A stretch of DNA of 46,289 nucleotides from Candidatus Poribacteria bacterium (GCA_003635305.1 PYJE01000068.1:21882-68170); one strand, 5' to 3'. Counted from the stretch's first letter, positions 1 to 7,409 are shown. Numbers and translations are program-made. Notes: generated from the letters alone by a model not told the origin.

Positions 1-2
1 AC

Positions 3-539
3 GTGCAACTTAAGTTAGGTCCCTCCTACGGAATCTACCGATTCAAAGCCTTCCCAGCTCCCTATCACGACTTCACCATCACCGTCAAGAACATTGGCAG
101 TGAACAAGCGGATTTCGGCATCACCCTCGGCAAGCGGTTTCCCGAAGTCGTTGATGGAGAGCGGGTGCCCTTTTTCTACGACTTTTTTCCCCATCGCATC
201 GCCGCGCGGCGTTACGGCGAAGGATGGAACGACACATTGCCGCCTGGGTTTCGTGAACCTCGGCACCCAAAAACCGTATGGAAGACTCGGGAACTCCAGG
301 GAATGGCGGTGCATTTCAATCAGGGACATTTTCAACTGTTCGCAGAAGGTGAATTACGCGCCGATTTCCACGACCCGGGCTTTGCCCCCATTGAAATTAT
401 CGGATTTGTGATTGTGGGAACCGAAAATGTTGTCGGCACCGCGTGGGCAGATGCATTCACCCTTTCCGGCCCCGCGCTTGAAGTTTCGCCTAAAGCAAAA
501 TTGGCGACAACCTGGGGGAAACTCAAAAAAGGAAAATGA
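3..539 (+). CDS. Secreted TTWG-tail family protein, 5'-partial
   Basis: Open from the left edge of the window, so the N-terminus and any signal peptide are missing; the GTG at position 3 is probably an internal codon. It aligns throughout with the two following genes: FPAPYHDFTI versus LPRPYHQFIV, FFPHRIAARR versus FFPHQIAATR, GHFQLFAEG versus GHFQLFADG, and a shared WADAFTLSGPALEVSP segment. The pattern of beta-rich strands with a terminal G..WADAFTISGP element resembles concanavalin A/LamG-like jelly-roll proteins, but I cannot name a family. It ends in AKLATTWGKLKKGK, the same tail found in the two paralogs and in the LamG protein at 42021-42776. Probably exported; function unknown. Confidence 0.7.
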   Translation: MQLKLGPSYGIYRFKAFPAPYHDFTITVKNIGSEQADFGITLGKRFPEVVDGERVPFFYDFFPHRIAARRYGEGWNDTLPPGFREPRHPKTVWKTRELQGMAVHFNQGHFQLFAEGELRADFHDPGFAPIEIIGFVIVGTENVVGTAWADAFTLSGPALEVSPKAKLATTWGKLKKGK

Positions 540-820
540 CAGCACTCGTCAATCTGCCTATGAAAACTACCCTCTCATCGGTAAGAGGGAGCTCCTCAGC
601 CGCCGCAATGGAGCGGATATGAAGAACATTGGCGGGACCTTGATGATGAAAACATCATCAGATACATATTATCAAGCGGGCAAACTAGGATCCGTACGGC
701 ATCGGCCAGACAATCCGGAAGCGGTACGATTGCATTCGCTTGAATTAAACCTCAACTCTGCGAGGGGAGGGGAATTCACTCCCCTCGCAGTCTCTCAGCA
801 CCGGTGGAGAATTGTGAAAA
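540..820. other. Intergenic region with a strong hairpin
   Basis: No convincing gene is present in these 281 bases. An open frame that runs through from 412 lacks an RBS and family resemblance. The only clear structure is the inverted repeat at 758-790 (12-bp stem, 9-nt loop), which lies just before the Shine-Dalgarno-like GGTGGAGA at 804-811 of the next gene. It belongs in style to the GC-rich GAGGGG palindromes seen elsewhere in the window. Confidence 0.5.
758..790. repeat. GC-rich inverted repeat (GCGAGGGG type)
   Basis: The arms CTGCGAGGGGAG (758-769) and CTCCCCTCGCAG (779-790) are perfectly complementary over 12 bp. There is no T-run, so this is not a classical terminator. Similar GGGCGAG palindromes lie at 23715-23742 and 39612-39640. 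Confidence 0.6.
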
Positions 821-1531
821 ATGGTTCATATAGCAACTATCTTTTTACTCCTTATATTGACTGCCGCTGTCAGTGTCTCTGCTGAAGCAGGTTGGTGGCG
901 GGATGACTTTCATACAAAAGCGTTAGAAAATTGGTGGATAGAACCCGAAAATTTCGTCCAAGAGTCCGTTTGGCGGGTGCAAGATGGATTTTTAACGGCG
1001 ACGATTCAGACAGAATGGGCCGTGAAATACGAACTCTTCGGATTCAGAGCCCTGCCACGTCCATATCATCAATTCATCGTTCAAGCAGAGAACCTCGGCG
1101 GTGAAGGCGCGAATATCGGCCTCGGACTCGCAAAAATCTTCCCTGACGCACCGGGAGCAAAGTGGTTTTTCTACCTCTTTTTCCCACATCAAATAGCCGC
1201 AACCCGTTTTGATGCAGACCATAAGAATGCCCCCTTTCTGGTTCGCGTTCCGCAGCATCCCGACACCTTCTGGGATACCTGGGAACTTGAGGAACTCGAA
1301 GTGCGTTTCACCGCAGGACACTTTCAACTGTTCGCCGATGGCACGCAGCGCGCAACATTCCAGGATGCCGATTTTTCGTTCATCGACATTATTGGCTTCG
1401 TGATAGAGGGAAACAACCACCGAAAAGGCAGGGTATGGGCAGATGCATTTACTATCTCCGGCCCCGCGCTTGAAGTTTCACCCACCGCCAAAATGACTAC
1501 CACCTGGGGATACCTCAAGAACCAACCCTAA
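821..1531 (+). CDS. Secreted TTWG-tail family protein (tandem copy 2)
   Basis: A 236-aa protein with a clear signal peptide: hydrophobic stretch HIATIFLLLILTAAVSVSA followed by EAGWWRDDF, so it is probably exported. The ATG at 821 has GGTGGAGA at 804-811. The mature part begins W.DDF...WW......VWRVQDGFLTA, typical of a LamG/concanavalin-like beta-sandwich, and ends with ADGTQRATFQD.DFSFIDIIGFV and WADAFTISGPAL. The last residues SPTAKMTTTWGYLKNQP carry the TTWG tail. It is about 95 percent identical at the DNA level to the next gene over 966-1440, which points to recent tandem duplication. No catalytic residues are recognisable. A sugar-binding or cell-surface role is only a guess. Confidence 0.8.
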   Translation: MVHIATIFLLLILTAAVSVSAEAGWWRDDFHTKALENWWIEPENFVQESVWRVQDGFLTATIQTEWAVKYELFGFRALPRPYHQFIVQAENLGGEGANIGLGLAKIFPDAPGAKWFFYLFFPHQIAATRFDADHKNAPFLVRVPQHPDTFWDTWELEELEVRFTAGHFQLFADGTQRATFQDADFSFIDIIGFVIEGNNHRKGRVWADAFTISGPALEVSPTAKMTTTWGYLKNQP

Positions 1532-1565
1532 TGACGAGGGTTTGCCATCGGAGGACCGGAAAAAC

Positions 1566-2270
1566 ATGAAAAGCCGCATACACATCTTGATAGACATTGT
1601 GGTAATTTCTGTGGGTATAGTTTTTTTTACAGCTGCTTTCGCAGGCACCTGGCGGGATGACTTTAACGCAGGAGATGCAGAAAGTTGGTGGATAGCGGCC
1701 GAAGAGTCCGTTTGGCGCGTGCAAGATGGATTTTTAACGGCGACGATTCAGACAGAATGGGCTGTGAAATATGAACTCTTCGGCTTCAGAGCCCTGCCAC
1801 GCCCATATCACCAATTCACCGTTCAAGCAGAGAACCTCGGCGGTGAAGGCGCGAATATCGGACTGGGACTCGCAAAAATCTTCCCTGACGCACCAGGGGC
1901 AAAGTGGTTTTTCTACCTCTTTTTCCCACATCAAATAGCCGCAACTCGTTTCAACGGCGAAAACGGGAATGCCCCCTTTCTGGTTCGCGTTCCACAGCAT
2001 CCAGACACCTTCTGGGATACCTGGGAACTTGAGGAACTCGAAGTGCATTTCACCCCAGGACACTTTCAACTGTTCGCCGATGGCACGCAGCGCGCAGCAT
2101 TCCAGGATGTCGATTTTTCGTTCATTGATATTATTGGCTTCGTGATAGAGGGAAACAACCACCGAAAAGGCAGGGTATGGGCAGATGCATTTACTATCTC
2201 CGGTCCCGCGCTTGATGTCTCGTCCAAAACGAAATTGGCAACGACATGGGGAAAACTCAAGCGTCAATAA
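1566..2270 (+). CDS. Secreted TTWG-tail family protein (tandem copy 3)
   Basis: A 234-aa paralog of the preceding gene, 34 bases downstream. I chose the ATG at 1566 because GGAGG lies at 1550-1554; the upstream TTG at 1542 falls before that site. The signal peptide is MKSRIHILIDIVVISVGIVFFTAAFAG, followed by TWRDDFNAGDAESWW. Compared with copy 2 the first 40 residues have diverged and a short segment (ENFVQE) is missing, while the core is nearly identical. It ends SSKTKLATTWGKLKRQ. The same-strand, close spacing suggests co-transcription of the three paralogs. Function is unknown; the likely fold is concanavalin/LamG-like. Confidence 0.8.
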   Translation: MKSRIHILIDIVVISVGIVFFTAAFAGTWRDDFNAGDAESWWIAAEESVWRVQDGFLTATIQTEWAVKYELFGFRALPRPYHQFTVQAENLGGEGANIGLGLAKIFPDAPGAKWFFYLFFPHQIAATRFNGENGNAPFLVRVPQHPDTFWDTWELEELEVHFTPGHFQLFADGTQRAAFQDVDFSFIDIIGFVIEGNNHRKGRVWADAFTISGPALDVSSKTKLATTWGKLKRQ

Positions 2271-2280
2271 AGCATCTTCT

Positions 2281-2304
2281 GTAGGAGGAACGCCCGGTCC
2301 CGAC
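2281..2304 (+). repeat. Degenerate family-B palindromic element
   Basis: The GTAGGAGGAACGCCCGGTCC start resembles the GTAGGAGAGACATC...GTCTCGAT elements at 40811, 38671 and 7198. It directly follows the stop codon of the third paralog. The stem is poor, so this is a weak call. Confidence 0.35.
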
Positions 2305-2412
2305 GCTTTGGAACCGCAGTAACCGGCAGCTCCTCTCCCGAAACAACTCGTGTTCGTTTTTTGAATCTTCATTAGCGGCTTAATAGCAGTAGAAGGAAGC
2401 ATCACACCTGCG

Positions 2413-2440
2413 ATAGGCGCGCTTCCAAAACGCGCCTACC
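2413..2440. repeat. Family-A palindromic element
   Basis: The arms TAGGCGCG (2414-2421) and CGCGCCTA (2431-2438) enclose the loop CTTCCAAAA. This is one of at least eight copies in the window with the pattern GTAGGCGCG-N8-10-CGCGCCTAC. It sits 24 bases upstream of the rhodanese gene, between two transcription units on the same strand. Confidence 0.75.
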
Positions 2441-2463
2441 CGCAAGTGCTACTGGAGGAAATA

Positions 2464-2946
2464 ATGAAAATCTTTACGGAATCACTCATCATCACGTTTT
2501 GGATAGGTATCGGGGCCTTAGCACTCTGGGGCGCAGAACTTGCCGGACTCCTGCGCACGGATCCCCCCAGCCATCCTCAAAACACGTTTCCCATAGAAAT
2601 CGAGCTGCCGGAAGTGTATCAAGTTTGGCAGCGAGGTGAGGCGGTTTTTGTGGATGCACGCGCCCCTTACCATTTCAACGAGGGACACATCCCCGGTGCC
2701 GTGAATGTCCCTGTCAACCGCATCAAGGAAACCTTGTCCGTATTGCCAACGGATAAGAACGCGCATCTGATTACCTACTGCGGCAGTATCAACTGCCCGA
2801 ATGTGTATCAATTGATGCATTTGCTGTGGGAAGAAGGCTACCGAAACATCCAGTTTTTTCCGAGTGGCATTTTCGGGTGGGAAATGTCCGGCCATCCACT
2901 GGAGGGGGAGTCGGCACTGGAGAGCCCCGGCTCCCGCAAAAAATGA
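2464..2946 (+). CDS. Membrane-anchored rhodanese-domain protein
   Basis: A 160-aa protein starting at ATG 2464, with GGAGG at 2454-2458; the GTG at 2446 is upstream of that site and is rejected. An N-terminal hydrophobic segment (LIITFWIGIGALALWG) is a membrane anchor or signal. The rest is one rhodanese domain: VFVDARAPYHFNEGHIPGAVNVPV is the classic front half, and YCGSINCPNVYQL holds the putative catalytic Cys. The loop is not the usual CxxGxRS, which suggests a sulfur-carrier or redox variant rather than a standard thiosulfate sulfurtransferase. The stop overlaps the start of the next gene (ATGA), so it is translationally coupled with the MauE-like gene. It probably works at or outside the membrane. 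Confidence 0.85.
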   Translation: MKIFTESLIITFWIGIGALALWGAELAGLLRTDPPSHPQNTFPIEIELPEVYQVWQRGEAVFVDARAPYHFNEGHIPGAVNVPVNRIKETLSVLPTDKNAHLITYCGSINCPNVYQLMHLLWEEGYRNIQFFPSGIFGWEMSGHPLEGESALESPGSRKK

Positions 2947-3404
2947 AAACAGCTGCCGCTGTCTTGATGACGCTTCTCCGAGTCGCCCTCGGCGCAATTC
3001 TCTTCTCCTCCGGCATCGCCAAAGTTGATGGCTTCGGCACCTTCGTCGCAGCGGTTGAGAGTTATCATATCTTGCCCGCGGTGCTGAGCCTCCCCGCGAG
3101 CTATCTGCTCCTATCGGCAGAGATAACGCTAGGGATAGCGTTGTGCATCGGCTACCGGCTATCGGGGGCTGGCGTAGTGGCATCGCTGCTCTTCCTCTGC
3201 TTTGCATTCGCACTCGCCTCCGTATTGTGGCGAAACCTGCGGCTCTCCTCGTGCGGGTGTGACAATGTGCTGTTTGAATGGCTGTCGCTCTCACAAGCAC
3301 CAACATGGCAAGCAGTTTGCATCGATGGAATTTTCGCCGCCGCGAGCCTGTTCATCGCCTTCTCCCGCGAACGCGGATATAGTGTAGAGTCCCTCGTCAA
3401 ATGA
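2943..3404 (+). CDS. MauE/DoxX-like membrane protein
   Basis: A 153-aa protein with four predicted membrane segments. The start LRVALGAILFSSGIAKVDGF is typical of DoxX/MauE proteins (R.xLG..F..SG..K). The loop SSCGCDN matches the paired Cys (CGC) of the MauE branch, associated with disulfide or redox handling in the cell envelope. The start at ATG 2943 overlaps the rhodanese stop, and its own stop overlaps the next ATG (3401), giving a tightly coupled three-gene set. I infer a shared role in thiol/sulfur redox chemistry at the membrane. The substrate cannot be told from sequence. Confidence 0.8.
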   Translation: MKTAAAVLMTLLRVALGAILFSSGIAKVDGFGTFVAAVESYHILPAVLSLPASYLLLSAEITLGIALCIGYRLSGAGVVASLLFLCFAFALASVLWRNLRLSSCGCDNVLFEWLSLSQAPTWQAVCIDGIFAAASLFIAFSRERGYSVESLVK

Positions 3405-3931
3405 TCTTTTGTCTTGGCGCAAACCGTTCCGCCATGGCATGTCGCACAACACAGATTGACTTACCAGAAAATTCAGCACAAAAACGGGGAGACACACCTT
3501 TGCACCAGAAATCCCTAGCGAACGCCTTGCGAAATACGAACATCCTCATTCCCGCGCTGTTTCTCCTCGCCATCCTCACCATCTTGGTGAACAATCGGCG
3601 TGAAGGGAACAGCGGCAATGCCGTTCCCAAACCGTTCGCACAACTGAGCACGGACTTATGCGACTTCGGCGATATCCCGCTTAACACAACGCATACGCAG
3701 CAGGTAATCCTCTCCGTAAACGTGCCGATGGATACAGCCAAGATCCGCCTCATGCCGACACACCACCCCGCGTTGAAATGGAAACTCACGCCGACATCAA
3801 AAGGAAACCTCCTCATCACGATTCAGTTAGGAACGCTGAAAGAGCCGGGCATTTTTTCAGCGTTACTCACGGTGGCTTTTCCGAATGAACGGACATTGAC
3901 GCTGCCTGTATTGGCGCGATGCATTCGGTGA
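3401..3931 (+). CDS. Membrane-anchored DUF1573-like protein
   Basis: A 176-aa protein with one membrane segment (ILIPALFLLAILTILV, about residues 49-64) and a C-terminal beta-rich domain starting CDFGDIPLNTTHTQQVILSV. That matches the F.FG.i..G......v.v.N opening of DUF1573/immunoglobulin-like domains. The ATG at 3401 overlaps the MauE-like stop. The first 45 residues are odd and coincide with dispersed repeat DNA (3505-3543), so translation could instead start at an internal codon such as the ATG at 3434. The same neighbours (rhodanese, MauE-like) suggest an envelope redox set. The function of this member is unknown. Confidence 0.65.
   Translation: MIFCLGANRSAMACRTTQIDLPENSAQKRGDTPLHQKSLANALRNTNILIPALFLLAILTILVNNRREGNSGNAVPKPFAQLSTDLCDFGDIPLNTTHTQQVILSVNVPMDTAKIRLMPTHHPALKWKLTPTSKGNLLITIQLGTLKEPGIFSALLTVAFPNERTLTLPVLARCIR
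3505..3543 (+). repeat. Family-D dispersed repeat, copy 1
   Basis: CAGAAATCCCTAGCGAACGC followed by TTGCGAAATACGAAC; the 21 bases at 3520-3540 match 8570-8590 at 20 of 21 positions and resemble 5380-5400. Here it lies inside the start of the DUF1573-like gene and encodes LANALRNTN. I see no palindrome in it. Confidence 0.55.
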
Positions 3932-3947
3932 CGCTCGGAACGCAATT

Positions 3948-4712
3948 TTACGAAAGCCCCATCGCCTGCATGTTACGCAGGCTGATACCGAGACTCTCAA
4001 ACGGGTCGCGTTCATAGCAAGAATCTTGCTCAACGATATACCATTCCACACCAGCATAAACGCACGCGTCCAAAATCGCGGGCCAATTCAGGTTGCCTTC
4101 GCCGACTTCCGCGAAGCGTTGGGTAGAACCCTGCATCGCCATATCCTTGAAATGGATGATTTGGGCGCGGTCCTTCAACTTCCGAATCCATTCGCCCGGG
4201 TCGCCGCCGCCGTGTTGGATCCAGTAGGTATCAAGTTCGCTGAGGAAATAGTTCGCATCGCTCTCTTCGTAGAGGATGGCTAATCCGGTGCGCCCATTAA
4301 AGCGTTCCAACTCAAAACTGTGGTTGTGATAGGAAAAGGTGAGCCCCCCTTCAGCAAGGCGCGCGGCGACTTCGGATGCCTCTTTCGCAAACGTGGCAAA
4401 TCCCGCGGCGTTGCGATATTCGCCGGGGATACCGCCGATGGCAGCATGTTTGCATCCCCACAATTGATGCTCGTCAATGACGGCTTGCGGTTCGTCACGC
4501 ATCCGCGCATAGTCGGTGTGCGTCGCGCAGATGGTGATGCCTTCGCCGTCTACGATATTCTTGAGCTCTGCCGGTGAAATCGGGCCGAGCGCAGAGCATT
4601 GCACCGCTTCATAGCCGAGCTGCCGCACCTTTTTTATCGTTTCGGCAATGTCAGCCTCGGTCTTGGTAAAGTCCCGAACGGTATAGAGTTGCGCTGCAAT
4701 TTGTGTTGTCAT
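3948..4712 (-). CDS. Sugar phosphate isomerase/epimerase (TIM barrel)
   Basis: A 254-aa protein of the xylose isomerase-like TIM-barrel family (AP endonuclease 2 / IolE-like). It starts MTTQIAAQLYTVRD at 4712, with AAAGGA about 8 bases upstream; the longer frame to 4781 runs through a palindrome and has no RBS. Family landmarks in order: QLYTVRD in the first strand, LGYEAVQ, CATHTDY, SYHNHSFELE, SELDTYWIQHGG, IIHFKDM, EVGEGNLNWP and YIVEQD. The Glu/Asp/His residues in these blocks are the usual metal-binding set. The real substrate is unknown; such genes are abundant in planctomycete/poribacterial sugar catabolism. It is convergent with the DUF1573-like gene. Confidence 0.88.
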   Translation of the reverse strand: MTTQIAAQLYTVRDFTKTEADIAETIKKVRQLGYEAVQCSALGPISPAELKNIVDGEGITICATHTDYARMRDEPQAVIDEHQLWGCKHAAIGGIPGEYRNAAGFATFAKEASEVAARLAEGGLTFSYHNHSFELERFNGRTGLAILYEESDANYFLSELDTYWIQHGGGDPGEWIRKLKDRAQIIHFKDMAMQGSTQRFAEVGEGNLNWPAILDACVYAGVEWYIVEQDSCYERDPFESLGISLRNMQAMGLS

Positions 4713-4733
4713 GAATTCTGTCCTTTTTCCTAT

Positions 4734-4758
4734 AAGGGCGGATGTCTGTATCCGCCGC
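4734..4758. repeat. GGCGGAT palindromic element
   Basis: The arms GGCGGAT (4737-4743) and ATCCGCC (4750-4756) enclose TGTCTGT→ a short loop. It lies in the 5' untranslated part of the isomerase gene and belongs to the same general class of small palindromes as family B. Confidence 0.5.
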
Positions 4759-4924
4759 TCTGTGAAACATAGAATTTGCAAACAATTTACCTAAAAATCC
4801 AAAAGATGTCAAGAGAAAAAATGTAGCGCAGGAAACGTAGATATTGACAACGTCGATAGTGGTATAACTCTAGCACTTGCTGCCAAGCGGACAGAGAAAT
4901 TCACATTCATCAGAAAAATTTGAC

Positions 4925-4953
4925 TTGCATAGAAAGAACATTTTTGGTAAACT
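4925..4953 (+). promoter_or_regulatory. Possible promoter of DUF1232 gene (leaderless)
   Basis: TTGCAT (4925-4930), a 17-base spacer and TAAACT (4948-4953) form a plausible sigma-70-type promoter. The ATG at 4962 follows only 8 bases after the -10 box and no Shine-Dalgarno is visible, so the transcript could be leaderless. Weak call. Confidence 0.3.
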
Positions 4954-4961
4954 AATCCATT

Positions 4962-5321
4962 ATGAACACTTTTTTCTTTGGCGGCAACAGCCGTGGCCGC
5001 GGCCGTGGCCGCTTGTTACGCATCTTACTCCATTTCCCGAATTTTATCCGACTGACGTGGCGACTGTTCGGCGACGAGCGCGTGCCTATCTACCGAAAGG
5101 CGATCCTCGTGCTAGCGGAGCTCCTCGCGGTGGCTTTCGCGATTGCCTATTTCGTGAACCCGCTCGATCTGGATTTTCTCCCGATTTTCGGCCACATCGA
5201 TGATCTACTCATCGGCGCGCTAGTTATTCTGGTCCCTGGCGCGTGGCTATTCATTCGGATGTGCCCGCCGCATGTCGTCCGCGAACACGTTGAACGGATC
5301 TCCGGCCGGTCCTTCCGCTAA
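4962..5321 (+). CDS. DUF1232 (YkvA-like) membrane protein
   Basis: A 119-aa protein. The block RLTWRLFGDERVPIYRKAILVLAELLAVAFAIAYFVNPLDLDFLP followed by GHIDDLLIGALVI is the DUF1232/YkvA signature (short helix-loop-helix with the P-D-hydrophobic-P and G..DD motifs). Two hydrophobic helices suggest membrane insertion. The N-terminus has a Gly/Arg-rich run (SRGRGRGR) encoded by GGCCGCGGCC-type repeats. No Shine-Dalgarno is visible before the ATG. The family has no established function. Confidence 0.8.
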   Translation: MNTFFFGGNSRGRGRGRLLRILLHFPNFIRLTWRLFGDERVPIYRKAILVLAELLAVAFAIAYFVNPLDLDFLPIFGHIDDLLIGALVILVPGAWLFIRMCPPHVVREHVERISGRSFR

Positions 5322-5365
5322 TTTTTTGTCAGCCGAAATGCAAGTCTTAACAACGTAATTCGGCT

Positions 5366-5402
5366 CAGAAACCGTTTCCGAACGCATTGCGCAATACAGA
5401 AA
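5366..5402 (+). repeat. Family-D dispersed repeat, copy 2 (intergenic)
   Basis: CAGAAACCGTTTCCGAACGC then ATTGCGCAATACAGAAAT, similar to the copies at 3505 and 8555. This one lies between genes, upstream of the HtrA gene, and so shows that the element is not simply coding sequence. Confidence 0.5.
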
Positions 5403-5408
5403 TTTTTT

Positions 5409-5440
5409 GGAACTTTAAGGGGAAATAGGTGTGTTTTTAA
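5409..5440 (+). promoter_or_regulatory. Possible ECF-type promoter of the HtrA gene
   Basis: GGAACTT at 5409-5415 equals the -35 core used by RpoE-like ECF sigma factors, which often drive htrA/degP. A matching -10 element is not clear in the AT-rich sequence that follows, so only half of the promoter is supported. Confidence 0.3.
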
Positions 5441-5525
5441 AATGTAAATACCAAAATTCGGGTGCCCTCTGAAAGACTATCTCCACAAAACACAGAAGCA
5501 CCCAATCTGAAATGGAGGCTATCCC

Positions 5526-7148
5526 ATGTTTAAATCCAGCACCACTCTACAAAAACGTGTAGGGATGCTTTTACTTTTCGTCGGGCTCATCGCTGTCGCG
5601 GGGCTCGTCATCAACCGGGGCTCAGTCATCTTCGCCCCCGGGAGCGCGGACACTCCCATCAACCGGGGAGGCGAGCACTTCCTGGTGCCAACGGTTCTCG
5701 CGCAAACCAACGAACCTTTTCAGCATTCCGAGGATTTCCAGGCTCTGGCGCGCGCGAATCGAGCGTTTATCGCGCTTGTTGAGCAGACGCGCCCATCCGT
5801 TGTCAAAATCCAGACTGCGAGAGCGATTAACTTCCGCGCAACAGATAGGAATGACAACTTTTTCCGGTTCTTTTTCGACAGCCCGCTGCCCCGAGGCGAT
5901 GAAGAACGCCGTCATCTTCAACGCGGGACCGGCTCCGGCGTGATTGTCAGTGATGACGGCTACATTCTCACGAATAATCACGTCATCGAAGGCGCAGACG
6001 AAATTACCGTTGTCCTCTCAAATGAAAGGCAATACAAGGCGGAACTCATCGGCCGCGATCCGGCCGGCAGCGGTGCCGGCGGCAGTGATCTTGCCGTTCT
6101 CAAAATCGAGGCGGAAGGGCTCCCCGCGATTCCCTTCGGCGATTCGGATGCCCTCGAAGTCGGCGAGTGGGTCATCGCGATTGGGACACCCCTAGAATTC
6201 TCGCAGACTGTCACACGCGGGATTGTCAGCGCGAAAGACAGACCTGGGTTTACCATGAGAGATTACGCGCAATTCATCCAAACTGATGCGCCGATTAATC
6301 GCGGCAACAGCGGCGGCGCGCTGATTAACATCCGAGGCGAACTCGTCGGCATTAATACCTTAATCGCTACCAGCGGTTTCACCACCGGAAACATCGGCAT
6401 CGGGTTCGCCATTCCAAGCAACATGGCACGCAGTATCATGCCGCAACTCATCGAAAACGGGAAGGTAGTGCGCGGATGGCTCGGCATCAGCATGAACCCA
6501 GTCGACTTCGATCTGGCCGAAAAACTCAAAATGGAGAGCCCTCACGGTGCCCTAGTCACGCAAGTCGGCAAAGGCAGCCCGGCGGAAAAAGGCGGCATCC
6601 AACGCGGCGATGTTATCATTGCATTTGACGGTGTGAAAATCCGGAACTTCGCGCACCTGAAGCACGTTGTCGGCGCGGCAGGTGTCGGAAAATCGGTTGA
6701 CGTGACAGTCCTCCGAGCCGGAAAAGAAAAACGGCTCACCATAAAATTAGGCAAGCGGACAGAAGCAGTCTTAGAGAGACTCGAGGACTCGCCGCACACC
6801 GTTCCCGACACGGCAGAACCTCAAACCGATTTTGCCGGGCTTCGCGTGCAGGCACTGACACCGGCCTTTATTGAACGCTACGGCTACGCACCAGACGAAA
6901 CCGGTGTCATCGTCACGCACGTCGAGAAGGGGAGCAATGCCGAGAAGAAGGGCATCACCCCCGGAACCCTCATCCAAGAGATGGAATACACACCTATTGA
7001 CAAACTGGAGACATATTCCGCTTTGGCCCAGCGGTTGGCAGCGAGTGAGGAAAAGCGCATCCTCCTCTACGTTAAATTCCCAAACGGAGAGGGAGCCGGT
7101 TACGTTACCTTAAACCTTGCCCTAGACGACGAAAAATCCGAACGGTAA
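5526..7148 (+). CDS. HtrA/DegQ-family serine endoprotease with two PDZ domains
   Basis: A 540-aa periplasmic/envelope protease. ATG 5526 is preceded by GGAGG at 5514-5518. The N-terminal hydrophobic segment (MLLLFVGLIAVAGLVI) is a signal anchor. The trypsin-like domain has the full triad: His152 (TNNHVIEG), Asp188 (SDLAVLKI) and Ser262 (RGNSGGAL). Two PDZ domains follow, the first from about 318 (RGWLGISM) and the second from about 430 (FAGLRVQAL). A small GSGAGG insertion lies just before the catalytic Asp, in GRDPAGSGAGGSDLAVL, where relatives have a two- or three-residue loop. It degrades or refolds misfolded exported proteins. A possible ECF promoter lies upstream. Confidence 0.95.
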   Translation: MFKSSTTLQKRVGMLLLFVGLIAVAGLVINRGSVIFAPGSADTPINRGGEHFLVPTVLAQTNEPFQHSEDFQALARANRAFIALVEQTRPSVVKIQTARAINFRATDRNDNFFRFFFDSPLPRGDEERRHLQRGTGSGVIVSDDGYILTNNHVIEGADEITVVLSNERQYKAELIGRDPAGSGAGGSDLAVLKIEAEGLPAIPFGDSDALEVGEWVIAIGTPLEFSQTVTRGIVSAKDRPGFTMRDYAQFIQTDAPINRGNSGGALINIRGELVGINTLIATSGFTTGNIGIGFAIPSNMARSIMPQLIENGKVVRGWLGISMNPVDFDLAEKLKMESPHGALVTQVGKGSPAEKGGIQRGDVIIAFDGVKIRNFAHLKHVVGAAGVGKSVDVTVLRAGKEKRLTIKLGKRTEAVLERLEDSPHTVPDTAEPQTDFAGLRVQALTPAFIERYGYAPDETGVIVTHVEKGSNAEKKGITPGTLIQEMEYTPIDKLETYSALAQRLAASEEKRILLYVKFPNGEGAGYVTLNLALDDEKSER

Positions 7149-7197
7149 TTTCGGAGGTAGGGCTCAAATGAACATCCGAAGATAACCGGAGCATTTC

Positions 7198-7223
7198 GGT
7201 AGGCGGGACATCCCTGTCCCGAT
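7198..7223 (+). repeat. Family-B palindromic element
   Basis: GGTAGGCGGGACATCCCTGT then CCCGAT; GGGACA pairs with TGTCCC. It forms a head-to-head pair with the copy 10 bases downstream. Confidence 0.65.
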
Positions 7224-7233
7224 ACCCTTCGTG

Positions 7234-7257
7234 TCGAGACAGGGAGCTCTCTCCTAT
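7234..7257 (-). repeat. Family-B palindromic element, inverted
   Basis: TCGAGACAGGGAGCTCTCTC then CTAT is the reverse complement of ATAGGAGAGAG...CTGTCTCGA, the family-B pattern. It lies inverted relative to 7198-7223. Confidence 0.6.
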
Positions 7258-7353
7258 CGGGAAACCTCCGGTAGTCGGAAATGGTTCGTTTTAACAACGT
7301 CGATATCGGATATACGGCAAGAGACGTTCATGAACCAGAAACCGTTATTGAAT

Positions 7354-7399
7354 GGTTACGCAGACAGAAACGTGAAAGCGTCTTCTACCTTTCGCGAAA
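7354..7399 (+). repeat. Family-E direct repeat, left copy
   Basis: GGTTACGCAGACAGAAACGT GAAAGCG followed by TTCTACCTTTCGCGAAA recurs at 8450-8511 as GGTTACGCCGACAGAAAACG ... with TTTTCTACCTTTTCGC. The two copies directly flank the dehydrogenase gene. Confidence 0.6.
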
Positions 7400-7409
7400 C
7401 GAGGAAAAT

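Larger units (their letters stand above)
7149..7409. other. Repeat-rich intergenic region
   Basis: This stretch holds two oppositely oriented family-B palindromes (7198-7223 and 7234-7257) and the family-E repeat (7354-7399). An open frame from 7281 reads through it into the dehydrogenase, but its first 43 codons have no family resemblance and I treat them as untranslated. Confidence 0.55.

Noticed and set aside
412-885. 157-codon plus-strand open frame bridging paralogs 1 and 2
   Set aside because: It overlaps both genes in another frame and shows no domain or ribosome binding site.
1734-2405. 223-codon antisense open frame over the third paralog
   Set aside because: The same antisense frame appears over copy 2 (992-1420), so it only mirrors the duplicated sense gene.
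2518-3306. 262-codon minus-strand open frame
   Set aside because: Antisense to the rhodanese and MauE-like genes, Arg/Cys-rich translation typical of a shadow frame.
7281-7409. N-terminal extension of the MDR dehydrogenase
   Set aside because: It translates the family-E repeat and has no similarity to the family; ATG 7410 has a ribosome site and gives normal length.
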